The notes: a model not told the origin generated them from the sequence alone. 16,332 nucleotides of DNA from Clostridia bacterium (GCA_017411585.1 JAFQPV010000019.1:1-16332); one strand, 5' to 3'. Shown: positions 7,971 to 14,646, counted from the stretch's first letter. Program-made: numbers and translations.

Positions 7971-8456
7971 ATGAAAAAGAAAATTTTTATCGGAGCAGGC
8001 ATTGCAGTTGTTTTGATTTTGCTGATTGTTGCAGCAGTTTTGATTTTCAAAGCACCACCGATGCTTTCTCAGCCACGAGAAGAAGTTGTTTCTGTTACAA
8101 TCACAACCAATCCTTGGGTTGCGAATCTGTCAGAAGAGGAACGCGGAGAGCTTTCGAGTGTTGAAAGCCAGACCATCGAACTTTTGCAAAAAGCAGATAT
8201 GGCCACCACACACTATATCCTGGCAGAAAGCACCAAGCGCCGCAAGATTGGTGCACAAAACGATCAATTCCAGCACGATCCTGCATATGAGGTTGTATTC
8301 ACATATGCAGACGGAACAAGCGACAGAATTTTTGCAGCAGGGGATACAGAATATATTCTTCGTTGTTTAAATCCGGAAGCGCCGCAAGAAAAGCGAGCAT
8401 ATGTAAGCGCATATTGCCCGGACTTGGCACCGTACATTGCAATGTTTGCAAATTAA
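7971..8456 (+). CDS. Small membrane-anchored protein, unknown function
   Basis: A 161-residue protein that I do not recognise. A Lys-rich start (MKKK) leads into a single transmembrane helix (~5-27); the remaining ~130 residues are predicted to face outward. These include an acidic helical stretch (~52-75) and a beta-rich part (YEVVFTYADGTSDRIFAAGDTEYIL, ~106-130, described in two pieces VVFTYADG and RIFAAGDTEYIL). Two cysteines (132 and 149) could form an extracellular disulfide. GAAGGGGG lies 7 bases before the ATG, and the gene follows rnmV by 23 bases, so it is the last gene of the walR-walK-rnmV unit. Its place downstream of walK invites comparison with the WalH/WalI accessory proteins, but it is much shorter and I see no sequence link. 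Confidence 0.75.
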   Translation: MKKKIFIGAGIAVVLILLIVAAVLIFKAPPMLSQPREEVVSVTITTNPWVANLSEEERGELSSVESQTIELLQKADMATTHYILAESTKRRKIGAQNDQFQHDPAYEVVFTYADGTSDRIFAAGDTEYILRCLNPEAPQEKRAYVSAYCPDLAPYIAMFAN

Positions 8457-8491
8457 GCATAAAAAAGAAGCCTTAGGCTTCTTTTTTATGC
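8457..8491. terminator. Bidirectional terminator between convergent genes
   Basis: A perfect 16-bp inverted repeat, GCATAAAAAAGAAGCC (8457-8472) and GGCTTCTTTTTTATGC (8476-8491), with a 3-base loop TTA. It gives a T-run in both directions. It starts right after the stop of the walRK-operon gene, and the stop codon of the opposing SLH protease (8486-8488) lies inside the stem, so one hairpin serves both transcripts. Confidence 0.92.
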
Positions 8492-10429
8492 TATAATCCA
8501 AATTTCATTCAAAAACCGATTGACATATATGCCGACAATTTCGTCACCATTATCGTAAGAATAAATCACACCACCGTCCATCGGACTTGCATTATAGTAA
8601 ATAAATTCCTGCTGTTCAAGTGCCGCAATATAGTCTTGCATTTCCGATGCTATATATGTATAACAGTAAATATAGCCTTCTTGGTCGCTCATCGCTACCT
8701 TATTACGCAATCTGCGACCGGTCACTGCCGCATAATCCGGAATTGAGGTGTTCGGATATGTATATATTGAAGACTGGTTCGCTGATTCAATATAATACAA
8801 AAGCATAATTGTATTTTTAGACGGCTGCGCCGATATACAAACCAGCGTCTCCCCTTTTCGCACATAAACCGTAATGCCATATGTATTATACTGATGCTGT
8901 GCCACGGAAAACCCACACTGCATGAGCACGCGCAAGTAGGCTTCCAAAGCATTATAATTATATACATAACAGCGCGTTACAACCCCATCCGCATTTGCCG
9001 GGCTATATTGTATTTGCGCCATACCTGTCACATAGCCAAAATCCGGAATTTGCACGTTATCTGTATAATAACCTCCGACAATTGTCGGTACATTAACCGT
9101 CGGTATATTTTCGCCCGACACACTTCCGCTTCCGGACTGAAACTGTGCAAAGGTGATAAGGATATCTGTTTGCATTTCCTTCACCAAATTAATCGGCATT
9201 GCCAGATTCAAATTTTGCCCATCTTCAAAACCGGCAGAGGAAACACCGATGACCGTCCCTGCATCATCCAACACTGCGCCGCCGCTGCTTCCGCTGGAAA
9301 TCGGTGCGGAAATCTGAATATAAGTTATATCGTCAAATACACGCTTCGCATTCGAAACAATTCCCTCGGAAATCGTATTTTCCAACCCGAGCGGACTGCC
9401 GACGCAAAAAATGGTTTGTCCGTTTTGCAAAGCATCCGAATCGCCCAAAGTTAAATACGGAAAACCATCCCCATCTATCTGAATTATAGCAAGATCATTG
9501 TTTTTATCATAGCCTCGGAGTCCGGACACTGTGTGTTCCGTTCCGTCAATTAAGCGCACTTTTGCGCTGTATGCGTCTTCAATCACGTGATAATTTGTCA
9601 CTGCTAAACCATCCTGCGAAATAAAAAAGCCGCTGCCCGATGCAATTACCGTTCCGTTTCGGTTGCAAATCTCAATATAAAATATCGCCGGGCTGCACTT
9701 TGCCGCAATTTCTACCGCATTGTACTTATCTGCTTCCGGCTGCGTTGTCGTATCCACATTCGGTAAAGTTGTACTGATGCGCTGTGATGCATCCGCAACG
9801 CGATTTAAGATTGCCGTCGCCTCTGCACGACTGATATACTCTTTTGGCGAAAACTTGCCCGTTTCATCCTTGCCCGCTACAACCCCTGCGCGGTAAAGCA
9901 TGATAATCTGATTATAGTAATCGTCCGTATCGTCTACATCCGGCACGCGATCAATAGTTATATTAATATTTCGAAATTCCGTATACGGCAGCGAATTTGC
10001 ATAAATATATGCCACTTCACGGCGTGAAGCCGGCACGGTGTAGTCTGCATCAAAATCTGCCGCAGTAATGATTTTACTTTCAATCGCATATGCCACGTAC
10101 GGCATATACCACGCTTCACTCTCCGTTGCTACAAAACTACGCTTATCCTTTACATAAGCACTGTGTACGCGCGCAGCAATAGAAATCACCTCTGCACGGC
10201 TGATTAAATCGTACGGGTAAAACTTGCCGCTTCCGTCACCGCTGACCAAACCCATTTCATAGCAGTTGGATATCTCTGTGTAAAACCACTCGCTTTGCGC
10301 AATATCCGTAAAGACAGACGTCGAATAGACTCTGTTTTTTTCAAACAGCGACGACGCCGATACCGCCATACCGAAGCACCCGAACAAAATACATAGTGCA
10401 AGCACGCCGGCAAACCATCTCTTTTTCAT
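8486..10429 (-). CDS. Secreted SLH-anchored trypsin-like (HtrA-type) serine protease
   Basis: A 647-residue surface protease. Signal peptide ~1-26 (core LALCILFGCFGMAVSA). Three SLH modules at ~36-218 (LISRAE and YISRAE motifs) bind the wall. The chymotrypsin-fold domain (~235-425) has the full triad: His281 in TNYHVIED, Asp312 in NNDLAII and Ser382 in SSGSSGGAV, with the HtrA-like VGSPLGLENTISEGIVS block. No PDZ domain follows. Instead a Gly/Ser linker leads to two tandem ~85-residue modules (461-545 and 563-647), each starting IPDxxxVTG, which I cannot assign. Several cysteines lie outside the signal peptide. The ATG at 10429 is preferred over that at 10435 because AGGAG then stands 8 bases away rather than 2. 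trxA lies just upstream; its TAG overlaps the Shine-Dalgarno site. The stop codon lies in the shared terminator. Confidence 0.9.
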   Translation of the reverse strand: MKKRWFAGVLALCILFGCFGMAVSASSLFEKNRVYSTSVFTDIAQSEWFYTEISNCYEMGLVSGDGSGKFYPYDLISRAEVISIAARVHSAYVKDKRSFVATESEAWYMPYVAYAIESKIITAADFDADYTVPASRREVAYIYANSLPYTEFRNINITIDRVPDVDDTDDYYNQIIMLYRAGVVAGKDETGKFSPKEYISRAEATAILNRVADASQRISTTLPNVDTTTQPEADKYNAVEIAAKCSPAIFYIEICNRNGTVIASGSGFFISQDGLAVTNYHVIEDAYSAKVRLIDGTEHTVSGLRGYDKNNDLAIIQIDGDGFPYLTLGDSDALQNGQTIFCVGSPLGLENTISEGIVSNAKRVFDDITYIQISAPISSGSSGGAVLDDAGTVIGVSSAGFEDGQNLNLAMPINLVKEMQTDILITFAQFQSGSGSVSGENIPTVNVPTIVGGYYTDNVQIPDFGYVTGMAQIQYSPANADGVVTRCYVYNYNALEAYLRVLMQCGFSVAQHQYNTYGITVYVRKGETLVCISAQPSKNTIMLLYYIESANQSSIYTYPNTSIPDYAAVTGRRLRNKVAMSDQEGYIYCYTYIASEMQDYIAALEQQEFIYYNASPMDGGVIYSYDNGDEIVGIYVNRFLNEIWIIA

Positions 10430-10440
10430 ATACATCTCTC

Positions 10441-10764
10441 CTATTTATCGCAGAGTGTATCCAAAATCTCCTCTAAGTCTGCAGCAGAGCAAAGCCCGGA
10501 AAAGCTCTTCACCAACGCGCCATGCTTGAAAAACGCAAACGTCGGCACGGTGGAAATGCTATATTCCTCTGCAAGCTCCATGCATTCATCCACATCGATT
10601 TTACCAATCAGCGCACGGCCTTCGTATTGCTGTGCAATCTCATCTACAATCGGTGCCATCATCTTGCACGGACCGCACCAGGTCGCAAAAAAGTCTGCCA
10701 AAACCGGCTTGCCGGAAGCAAGTGCTTCCTGAAAACCCTTTGTGTCAAAATGTAATGTAGCCAT
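10441..10764 (-). CDS. trxA: Thioredoxin
   Basis: A 107-residue cytoplasmic thioredoxin, a dithiol-disulfide oxidoreductase. The active site WCGPC is at residues 29-33, in the classical context FFATWCGPCKMMAPIV; the cis-proline motif STVPTFAFF follows, and the length is typical. The ATG at 10764 is chosen because GGAGG sits 8 bases upstream; a GTG three codons earlier lies within the Shine-Dalgarno region and is unlikely. No signal peptide is present. It is co-transcribed with the SLH protease downstream: there is no terminator between them, and its TAG forms part of the next gene's AGGAG. Confidence 0.95.
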   Translation of the reverse strand: MATLHFDTKGFQEALASGKPVLADFFATWCGPCKMMAPIVDEIAQQYEGRALIGKIDVDECMELAEEYSISTVPTFAFFKHGALVKSFSGLCSAADLEEILDTLCDK

Positions 10765-10783
10765 AATATCCACCTCCGTTTTT

Positions 10784-10812
10784 ACTTTATCTCATATAAA
10801 ACCGTCTGTCAA
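10784..10812 (-). promoter_or_regulatory. Sigma-A promoter for trxA and the SLH protease
   Basis: On the minus strand: TTGACA (10812-10807), a 17-base spacer and TAAAGT (10789-10784), 19 bases before the trxA start. It lies in the 98-bp gap after the yigZ-like gene. I see no clear terminator hairpin in that gap, so read-through from hflX-yigZ may add to it. Confidence 0.7.
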
Positions 10813-10862
10813 CAGAATTCCCGAATCTTTCATAAAACATTCACAAAATTCTAATCCAATTC

Positions 10863-11486
10863 TCACAAATCCAAATAATCCTGCTCGACGGTTGTGCATA
10901 CGGCACGTCCATTCGATGCTTCGCACATTGCTTTTAAAAAGCCTTCCGTTTCATCTGTTTTTGTATATACATACATCTGCGCACGGTCGGTGTATGTAAT
11001 TTCCTTAATCGTATGACCACGCTGTTCAGCTTCGTAGCGCAGCTTGCCCAAAAGCGTATAGTCGCACGAAACCTCGACCACATCACACAGCACACGCGTA
11101 ATGATGCCCCCGGCATCAACACCGAGCTTTGCACTCGCACCGTACGCGCGCACAAGTCCGCCGCCACCGAGGAGTATACCCCCAAAATAACGCGTTACAA
11201 CTACGCATAAATTCGTTAGTTTCTCCTTGCGCAATACATCAAGTACCGGAATCCCCGCCGTGCCGGACGGCTCACCGTCATCGCTGTAGCGACATATATT
11301 ATTCTCATCAATAATGTACGCGTACACATTATGTGTCGCATCGTAATATTCGCTGCGCAAAGCATTGATAAACGCAAGCGCCTCCTGCTCTGTTTGCACG
11401 GGTAACACATGCGCAATAAAGCGCGAACGTCGCTCAATCATCTCCGCACTTGCGCGCGCACGAATTGTCCTGTATTCTGTCTTCAT
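10863..11486 (-). CDS. YigZ/IMPACT family protein
   Basis: A 207-residue protein of the YigZ (YvyE, UPF0029/IMPACT) family, linked to translation or ribosome function but without a settled bacterial role. The hallmark blocks are present: HNVYAYII (52-59), SDDGEPSGTAGIPVLDVL (68-85) and VVTRYFGGILLGGGGLVRAYG (given in two parts: VVTRYFGG at 96-103 and LGGGGLVRAYG at 106-116), followed by a C-terminal ferredoxin-like domain (~140-205). Length is normal. The start ATG is one base after the hflX stop, and GAGGG lies within the last hflX codons, so the two are very probably translationally coupled. Confidence 0.9.
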   Translation of the reverse strand: MKTEYRTIRARASAEMIERRSRFIAHVLPVQTEQEALAFINALRSEYYDATHNVYAYIIDENNICRYSDDGEPSGTAGIPVLDVLRKEKLTNLCVVVTRYFGGILLGGGGLVRAYGASAKLGVDAGGIITRVLCDVVEVSCDYTLLGKLRYEAEQRGHTIKEITYTDRAQMYVYTKTDETEGFLKAMCEASNGRAVCTTVEQDYLDL

Positions 11487-11487
11487 A

Positions 11488-12762
11488 TTAATCCCTCAAT
11501 ACATAATTTCGAAGCTTTGCATAGCAAATCTCGTCCACCAACGCCTCAATGCGCGTTCCATTTTCTGTATATTCCTCCGAAAGCACCATTTGATCCTGAT
11601 GCAAAAGCGGCAAAAGCGCCCCTTCACTGTACGGAATCAGGAAAACTGCCTTCTGTTTTTTCCCCGGTACTACATCCTCGAGTGCTTCACGGAAGATCTC
11701 CATACCCGCCTCTGTCTTTGCACTGATGCGCACGGTTTTATCCGCGCCGTCCACCTGCGTCGGCAAATCCTCCGCTTCCGGACACAAATCAATTTTATTT
11801 AAAACAGCCAGTGTCGGCTTACCCACCGCTTTTAGCTCAGTCAAAATCATATTGACCACTTCAATATGACGACGAAATTCCGGATTGGATGCATCAATCA
11901 CATGAATCAGTACATCCGCAAGCGCCGCTTCCTCCAAAGTGGATTTAAACGCCTTGACCAGATGATGTGGCAGCTTTCGAATAAAACCGACCGTATCCAC
12001 CATCAAAAGCTCGCGATTGTCCGACAGTGTTAGCTTTCTCTGCGTTGGGTCCAATGTTGCAAACAGCTTGTTTTCCGCAAGCACATCCGCATCCGTCAAA
12101 AGATTCAAAAGGGTGGACTTCCCTGCATTGGTATAGCCAACAATTGCCGCAACGGTCTGTCCGTCCTTTTTTCTACGGCTGCGCAGAAGGTCACGATGCT
12201 TTTGTATCTCCGCAAGCTCATCGCTCAGTGACTCAATTCTTCTGCGGATATGACGGCGATCTGTCTCCAGCTTTGTCTCACCCGGACCGCGCGTACCGAT
12301 ACCGCCGCCAAGGCGTGAAAGCGCGCTGCCCATACCCGTCAGGCGCGGCAGCATATATTTAAGCTGCGCCAGCTCGACCTGAATTTTGCCCTCTTTTGTT
12401 TTTGCACGTGCAGCAAAAATATCCAAAATCAGCGCCGTGCGGTCAAGCACTTTTAAATCTGTCGCATCTGCAATATTTCGAACCTGCACCGGCGAAAGCT
12501 CATCATCAAAAATAACGGTCTCTGCGTGCAGTTCTGCCGCCGCATTTTTCAGCTCCTCCAACTTGCCTTCACCTAAGTATGCTGCATTGTCCGGCGATGG
12601 GCGGTTTTGAATCAGCACCCCAACCACCTCGGCACCGGCTGTATTGGCAAGCTCCTCTAGCTCCGCAATCGATTCTTCTGTTGTATCTAACAGCACATCC
12701 AAGCTGCCGGTATGTACACCGGCAAGGATAACACGCTCTCTTTTTTCTTCATTTTCGTACAT
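11488..12762 (-). CDS. hflX: Ribosome-associated GTPase HflX
   Basis: A 424-residue GTPase that splits or rescues stalled ribosomes under stress. The N-terminal HflX domain (~1-195) contains NRPSPDNAAYLGEGK (53-67), the conserved FDDELSPVQ (85-93), and the diagnostic block LSRLGGGIGTRGPGETKLE (148-166), then a helical arm rich in Arg. The G domain has G1 GYTNAGKS (209-216), G3 DTVGF (256-260), G4 NKID (322-325) and a G5-like SAKT. The C-terminal tail (~370-424) is standard. GAGGA stands 7 bases before the ATG. It leads a unit with the yigZ-like gene, and is divergent from secG. Confidence 0.96.
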   Translation of the reverse strand: MYENEEKRERVILAGVHTGSLDVLLDTTEESIAELEELANTAGAEVVGVLIQNRPSPDNAAYLGEGKLEELKNAAAELHAETVIFDDELSPVQVRNIADATDLKVLDRTALILDIFAARAKTKEGKIQVELAQLKYMLPRLTGMGSALSRLGGGIGTRGPGETKLETDRRHIRRRIESLSDELAEIQKHRDLLRSRRKKDGQTVAAIVGYTNAGKSTLLNLLTDADVLAENKLFATLDPTQRKLTLSDNRELLMVDTVGFIRKLPHHLVKAFKSTLEEAALADVLIHVIDASNPEFRRHIEVVNMILTELKAVGKPTLAVLNKIDLCPEAEDLPTQVDGADKTVRISAKTEAGMEIFREALEDVVPGKKQKAVFLIPYSEGALLPLLHQDQMVLSEEYTENGTRIEALVDEICYAKLRNYVLRD

Positions 12763-12794
12763 ATACGTGTCCTCATTTTTCTGAATTTATTATT

Positions 12795-12803
12795 AGTATA
12801 CCA
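12795..12803 (-). promoter_or_regulatory. Possible extended -10 promoter for hflX
   Basis: On the minus strand TGG-TATACT (12803-12795) is an extended -10 element 32 bases before the hflX start. The sequence 17 bases upstream (TATGTT) is a poor -35, which an extended -10 can tolerate. The same TGGTATACT occurs in the opposite direction for secG. Confidence 0.5.
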
Positions 12804-12851
12804 TAATTTTTATAAGAAACATATACTTTTGCGAAAAAATTTAAAAAACAC

Positions 12852-12879
12852 TTGCAAAACTGAAAAAATGTGGTATACT
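12852..12879 (+). promoter_or_regulatory. Sigma-A promoter for secG with extended -10
   Basis: TTGCAA (12852-12857), a 16-base spacer and TATACT (12874-12879), preceded by TGG to form an extended -10. It stands 54 bases before the secG ATG. Confidence 0.65.
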
Positions 12880-12933
12880 TAATGAGTATCATATTGAAAA
12901 AATTATTTAAGTTATTTAGGAGGGTATATTCGA

Positions 12934-13314
12934 ATGGAAATCGCTAAGAATATAGTTATGGTACTTCATATTATCGCATGTGTTGTTTTGATTGCAGTTG
13001 TTCTTCTGCAGTCCGGCAAATCTGCCGGTCTTTCCGGTACAATCGCCGGCGGCGCTGAAACCTTCTTTGGTAAGAATAAAGGCCGTACAATTGATGCAAT
13101 CTTAGGCAAGTGGACTGTTGCTTTTGCAGTTGTTTTCCTCGCTACAAGCGTTGCACTGTCCGTAATCGTTATGAGCCTTACTTCTGCACCGGCAACAGAT
13201 GCAGGTAACACCTTAACAGATGAGCAGATGCAGCAGTTAATGGATTCCATGCAGGTCGAAACAGAAACCGATGCACCGGCTGAGACTGAAGCTGAAGCAC
13301 CGGCTGCTGAGTAA
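12934..13314 (+). CDS. secG: Protein translocase subunit SecG
   Basis: A 126-residue inner-membrane subunit of the SecYEG channel. Two transmembrane helices (~5-25 and ~60-82) flank the signature loop VVLLQSGKSAGLSG (22-35) and GGAETFFGKNKGRTID (39-54). The loop is the part that aids SecA-driven export. After TM2 there is a longer-than-usual Glu/Ala-rich acidic tail (~88-126); typical SecG proteins in Bacillus are nearer 76 residues. AGGAGGG lies 9 bases before the ATG. It is monocistronic, with its own promoter and a terminator just downstream; the usual clostridial follow-on genes rnr, smpB and ssrA are absent here. Confidence 0.95.
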   Translation: MEIAKNIVMVLHIIACVVLIAVVLLQSGKSAGLSGTIAGGAETFFGKNKGRTIDAILGKWTVAFAVVFLATSVALSVIVMSLTSAPATDAGNTLTDEQMQQLMDSMQVETETDAPAETEAEAPAAE

Positions 13315-13332
13315 TTTATACGAACCAACAAC

Positions 13333-13376
13333 AAAAGAGCTGTAAAAAACGATTTGTTTTTTTACAGTTCTTTTTT
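13333..13376 (+). terminator. Intrinsic terminator of secG
   Basis: The stem AAAAGAGCTGTAAAAAA (13333-13349) pairs with 13358-13374, with one G-U pair and an 8-base loop, then a T-rich run. It begins 18 bases after the secG stop. Confidence 0.85.
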
Positions 13377-13386
13377 ATTTTAATAT

Positions 13387-13524
13387 AAGGGAATAGGAAA
13401 AAATGTTCAGAATGCAAAAACTGAGCAAACGCAAGATTTTTTCTTGCGTTTGGTTACCCGAAGACGTACATAAGTACGTCGAGTGGCGAAGGTTTTGCAC
13501 TCGGGGCTTTTTTTACATTCCCTT
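13387..13524 (+). other. Structured intergenic element (candidate ncRNA or palindromic repeat)
   Basis: A 138-bp non-coding element closed by the inverted repeat AAGGGAAT (13387-13394) / ATTCCCTT (13517-13524). Inside are three hairpins in a row: A, CAAACGCAAGA/TCTTGCGTTTG, perfect 11 bp with a 5-base loop (13426-13452); B, GACGTAC/GTACGTC, perfect 7 bp with loop ATAA (13463-13480); C, GAGTG/CACTC (13481-13502). B and C abut without a spacer and are flanked by CCC (13457-13459) and GGGG (13503-13506), which could close a three-way junction. Seven T follow (13508-13514), as in an intrinsic terminator. TGCAAAA (13413-13419) can also pair with TTTTGCA (13493-13499), giving an alternative long stem. 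A weak promoter-like pair, TTTACA/TATAAG with a 17-base spacer (13361-13389), overlaps its left edge. No target-site duplication is seen. The strand is inferred from the T-run. The family is not recognised. Confidence 0.55.
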
Positions 13525-13526
13525 TT

Positions 13527-13555
13527 CACGCTTTTTCGCCAAATTACATAGAATA
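13527..13555 (+). promoter_or_regulatory. Possible mother-cell sporulation promoter (sigma-K/sigma-E type)
   Basis: CACG (13527-13530), a 16-base spacer, and CATAGAATA (13547-13555). The latter fits the sigma-K -10 pattern CATAnnnTA, and CACG matches 3 of 4 of mACm. CATAGAAT also fits a sigma-E -10. A sigma-A reading (TATAGT at 13554) has no matching -35. It lies 31 bases before the Cys-Gly-rich gene at 13587. Confidence 0.35.
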
Positions 13556-13586
13556 TAGTAAGATTCCAGGCGAAGGAGGTGGAATT

Positions 13587-13850
13587 ATGTATATCTCTGA
13601 CACCGAAACCACCCGTGCAACGGAAAGCGGTTGCGGTTGCGGCAGAAGTCTCATCGGTTGCGGCTGCGGTTACACAATTGTGCTGATACTTTTATCTGCA
13701 TTATTTGCAGTTGCCCTCGGTCTCATTTTCGGTATCGTGTATGCGGAAACGCTGTTTACATCCCTCGCGATTATTATCGCAGCAGCCGTTCTGTTTGCCC
13801 TATTACTGATTATCTTTCTGTTGCTTCGGGCATGCTTCCGGCGCAGATGA
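13587..13850 (+). CDS. Small Cys-Gly-rich two-helix membrane protein, unknown
   Basis: An 87-residue protein that I do not recognise. A short polar N-terminus (1-14) is followed by two copies of GCGCG (residues 15-19 and 24-28; cysteines 16, 18, 25, 27), encoded by near-repeated GGTTGCGG units. Two transmembrane helices follow (~30-52 and ~57-80) and the protein ends ACFRRR, which suggests a cytoplasmic C-terminus. The coding call is supported by a near-perfect Shine-Dalgarno, AAGGAGGTG, 5 bases before the ATG, and by a strong hairpin after the stop. The paired CxC motifs could bind a metal or form disulfides; this is inference. A possible sporulation promoter upstream and the nearby spoVT are hints of a role in spores, no more. 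Confidence 0.78.
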   Translation: MYISDTETTRATESGCGCGRSLIGCGCGYTIVLILLSALFAVALGLIFGIVYAETLFTSLAIIIAAAVLFALLLIIFLLLRACFRRR

Positions 13851-13872
13851 CGTAGCCTAAGCAAACGAAGAG

Positions 13873-13908
13873 TAAAACCGGTCTGAAATATAATTCAGAC
13901 CGGTTTTA
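13873..13908. terminator. Hairpin terminator between convergent genes
   Basis: A perfect 15-bp stem, TAAAACCGGTCTGAA (13873-13887) and its complement (13894-13908), with a 6-base loop. It lies 23 bases after the small membrane gene and 66 bases beyond the spoVT stop, and could serve both. The T-runs are short (four), so efficiency is uncertain. Confidence 0.75.
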
Positions 13909-13921
13909 TGTCCCCGTTTAT

Positions 13922-13955
13922 GTATGCGGACCGTCGAGGACGCCGGTCCCTACAA
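13922..13955. repeat. REP-like GC-rich palindrome
   Basis: A compact GC-rich hairpin, GGACCG (13928-13933) / CGGTCC (13944-13949), next to GTAGGGAC when read on the minus strand. The form GTAGGGACCGGCGTCC recalls the short palindromes scattered between genes in many gut Firmicutes. It stands out against its AT-rich surroundings. Only one copy is visible here, so the repeat status is inference. Confidence 0.4.
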
Positions 13956-13973
13956 ATACGTTTTAAATTTATT

Positions 13974-14516
13974 CTACCCTTCCATATGGCGTGCAAAAAA
14001 ACCCGCCGCTGCTTGCGCAAGCTTCTCGTCTGACTCACTGGATATTGCCTTTTCATCCGAGAAAAATACCACACTGCCAATCGTATCACCATCAGCAATA
14101 ATCGGACAAACCACGCTTGCATAATGCTTGTCATTTCCATCCATCAGCGGTACAAGCTTCGATGTGCCGACTGCCTTTGTATAGCTTGTTTTGCTGCTCA
14201 TCAGGCGCTCAAGCTCTGCACTAACCGGTTTTTCTAAAATCTCGCGTTTGGATGCACCGCTGACAGCAATAACGGTATCACGGTCGGTGATGCAGGCGGG
14301 AAGATTACTCGTTTTTGCCAAAGATTCGGCATATTGCATGGCAAACTCACCGAGTTCTCCGATGGGCGAATACTTTTTAAAAATCACCTCGCCGTCACGG
14401 TTGGTAAAAATCTCCAACGGATCGCCTTCACGAATACGCATTGTTCTTCTGATTTCCTTCGGGATAACCACCCTTCCCAAATCATCTATTCTTCTTACAA
14501 TTCCTGTCGCTTTCAT
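13974..14516 (-). CDS. spoVT: Stage V sporulation protein T
   Basis: A 180-residue transcription factor that tunes forespore (sigma-G) genes during endospore formation. The N-terminal AbrB-type swapped-hairpin DNA-binding domain is plain: MKATGIVRRIDDLGRVVIPK, then EIRRTMRIREGDPLEIF (1-37). Residues ~55-178 form a GAF-like domain (CITDRDTVIAVSGASKRE, VCPIIADGDTIGSVVF). The length agrees with Bacillus SpoVT (178). The ATG at 14516 is chosen because AAAAGGAGC lies just upstream and because the protein then starts at the conserved MKATG; an in-frame start 108 bases upstream would add a non-conserved extension. It has its own upstream region with a possible sigma-G promoter. Confidence 0.95.
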   Translation of the reverse strand: MKATGIVRRIDDLGRVVIPKEIRRTMRIREGDPLEIFTNRDGEVIFKKYSPIGELGEFAMQYAESLAKTSNLPACITDRDTVIAVSGASKREILEKPVSAELERLMSSKTSYTKAVGTSKLVPLMDGNDKHYASVVCPIIADGDTIGSVVFFSDEKAISSESDEKLAQAAAGFFARHMEG

Positions 14517-14551
14517 AATGCCGCTGCTCCTTTTAATCGAATTTACAACAG

Positions 14552-14580
14552 TATTATGTGTCGATGGAATTTTTTTATGT
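14552..14580 (-). promoter_or_regulatory. Possible sigma-G/sigma-F promoter for spoVT
   Basis: On the minus strand CATAATA (14558-14552) fits the sigma-G -10 pattern (CATnnTA). ACATA (14580-14576), 17 bases further upstream, matches 4 of 5 of the GHATR -35. Bacillus spoVT is read by sigma-G, so this fits, but short motifs in AT-rich DNA arise by chance. Confidence 0.4.
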
Positions 14581-14613
14581 AAGAAAAAATTAGTAAACAT
14601 TCGAAAATATTGT

Positions 14614-14646
14614 AAAAAGCACAAGAAAAAACTTCCTTGTGCTTTT
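14614..14646 (-). terminator. Intrinsic terminator of the ceramidase-like gene
   Basis: An 11-bp perfect stem, AAAAGCACAAG (14615-14625) / CTTGTGCTTTT (14636-14646), with a 10-base loop. On the minus strand it ends in five T. It lies 65 bases past the stop of the ceramidase-like gene and about 98 bases upstream of the spoVT start, so it separates the two. Confidence 0.8.

Noticed and set aside
8486..10429. Lipoprotein signal (LFGC) in the SLH protease
   Set aside because: The cysteine is inside the hydrophobic core and a good signal peptidase I site (AVSA) follows, so lipidation is unlikely.
13387..13524. Reading the structured element as a MITE
   Set aside because: No target-site duplication and only an 8-bp perfect terminal repeat; without further copies a mobile origin is not supported, so it is listed as an unclassified structured element.
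13315..13586. tmRNA, SRP RNA or 6S RNA after secG
   Set aside because: The stretch is too short for tmRNA, has no SRP GGAAGCAGCC-like motif, and has branched perfect hairpins unlike the single bulged rod of 6S RNA.
13587..13690. Internal GGTTGCGG repeats as a CRISPR or VNTR
   Set aside because: Only a few short in-frame units coding for GCGCG; no regular repeat-spacer spacing.
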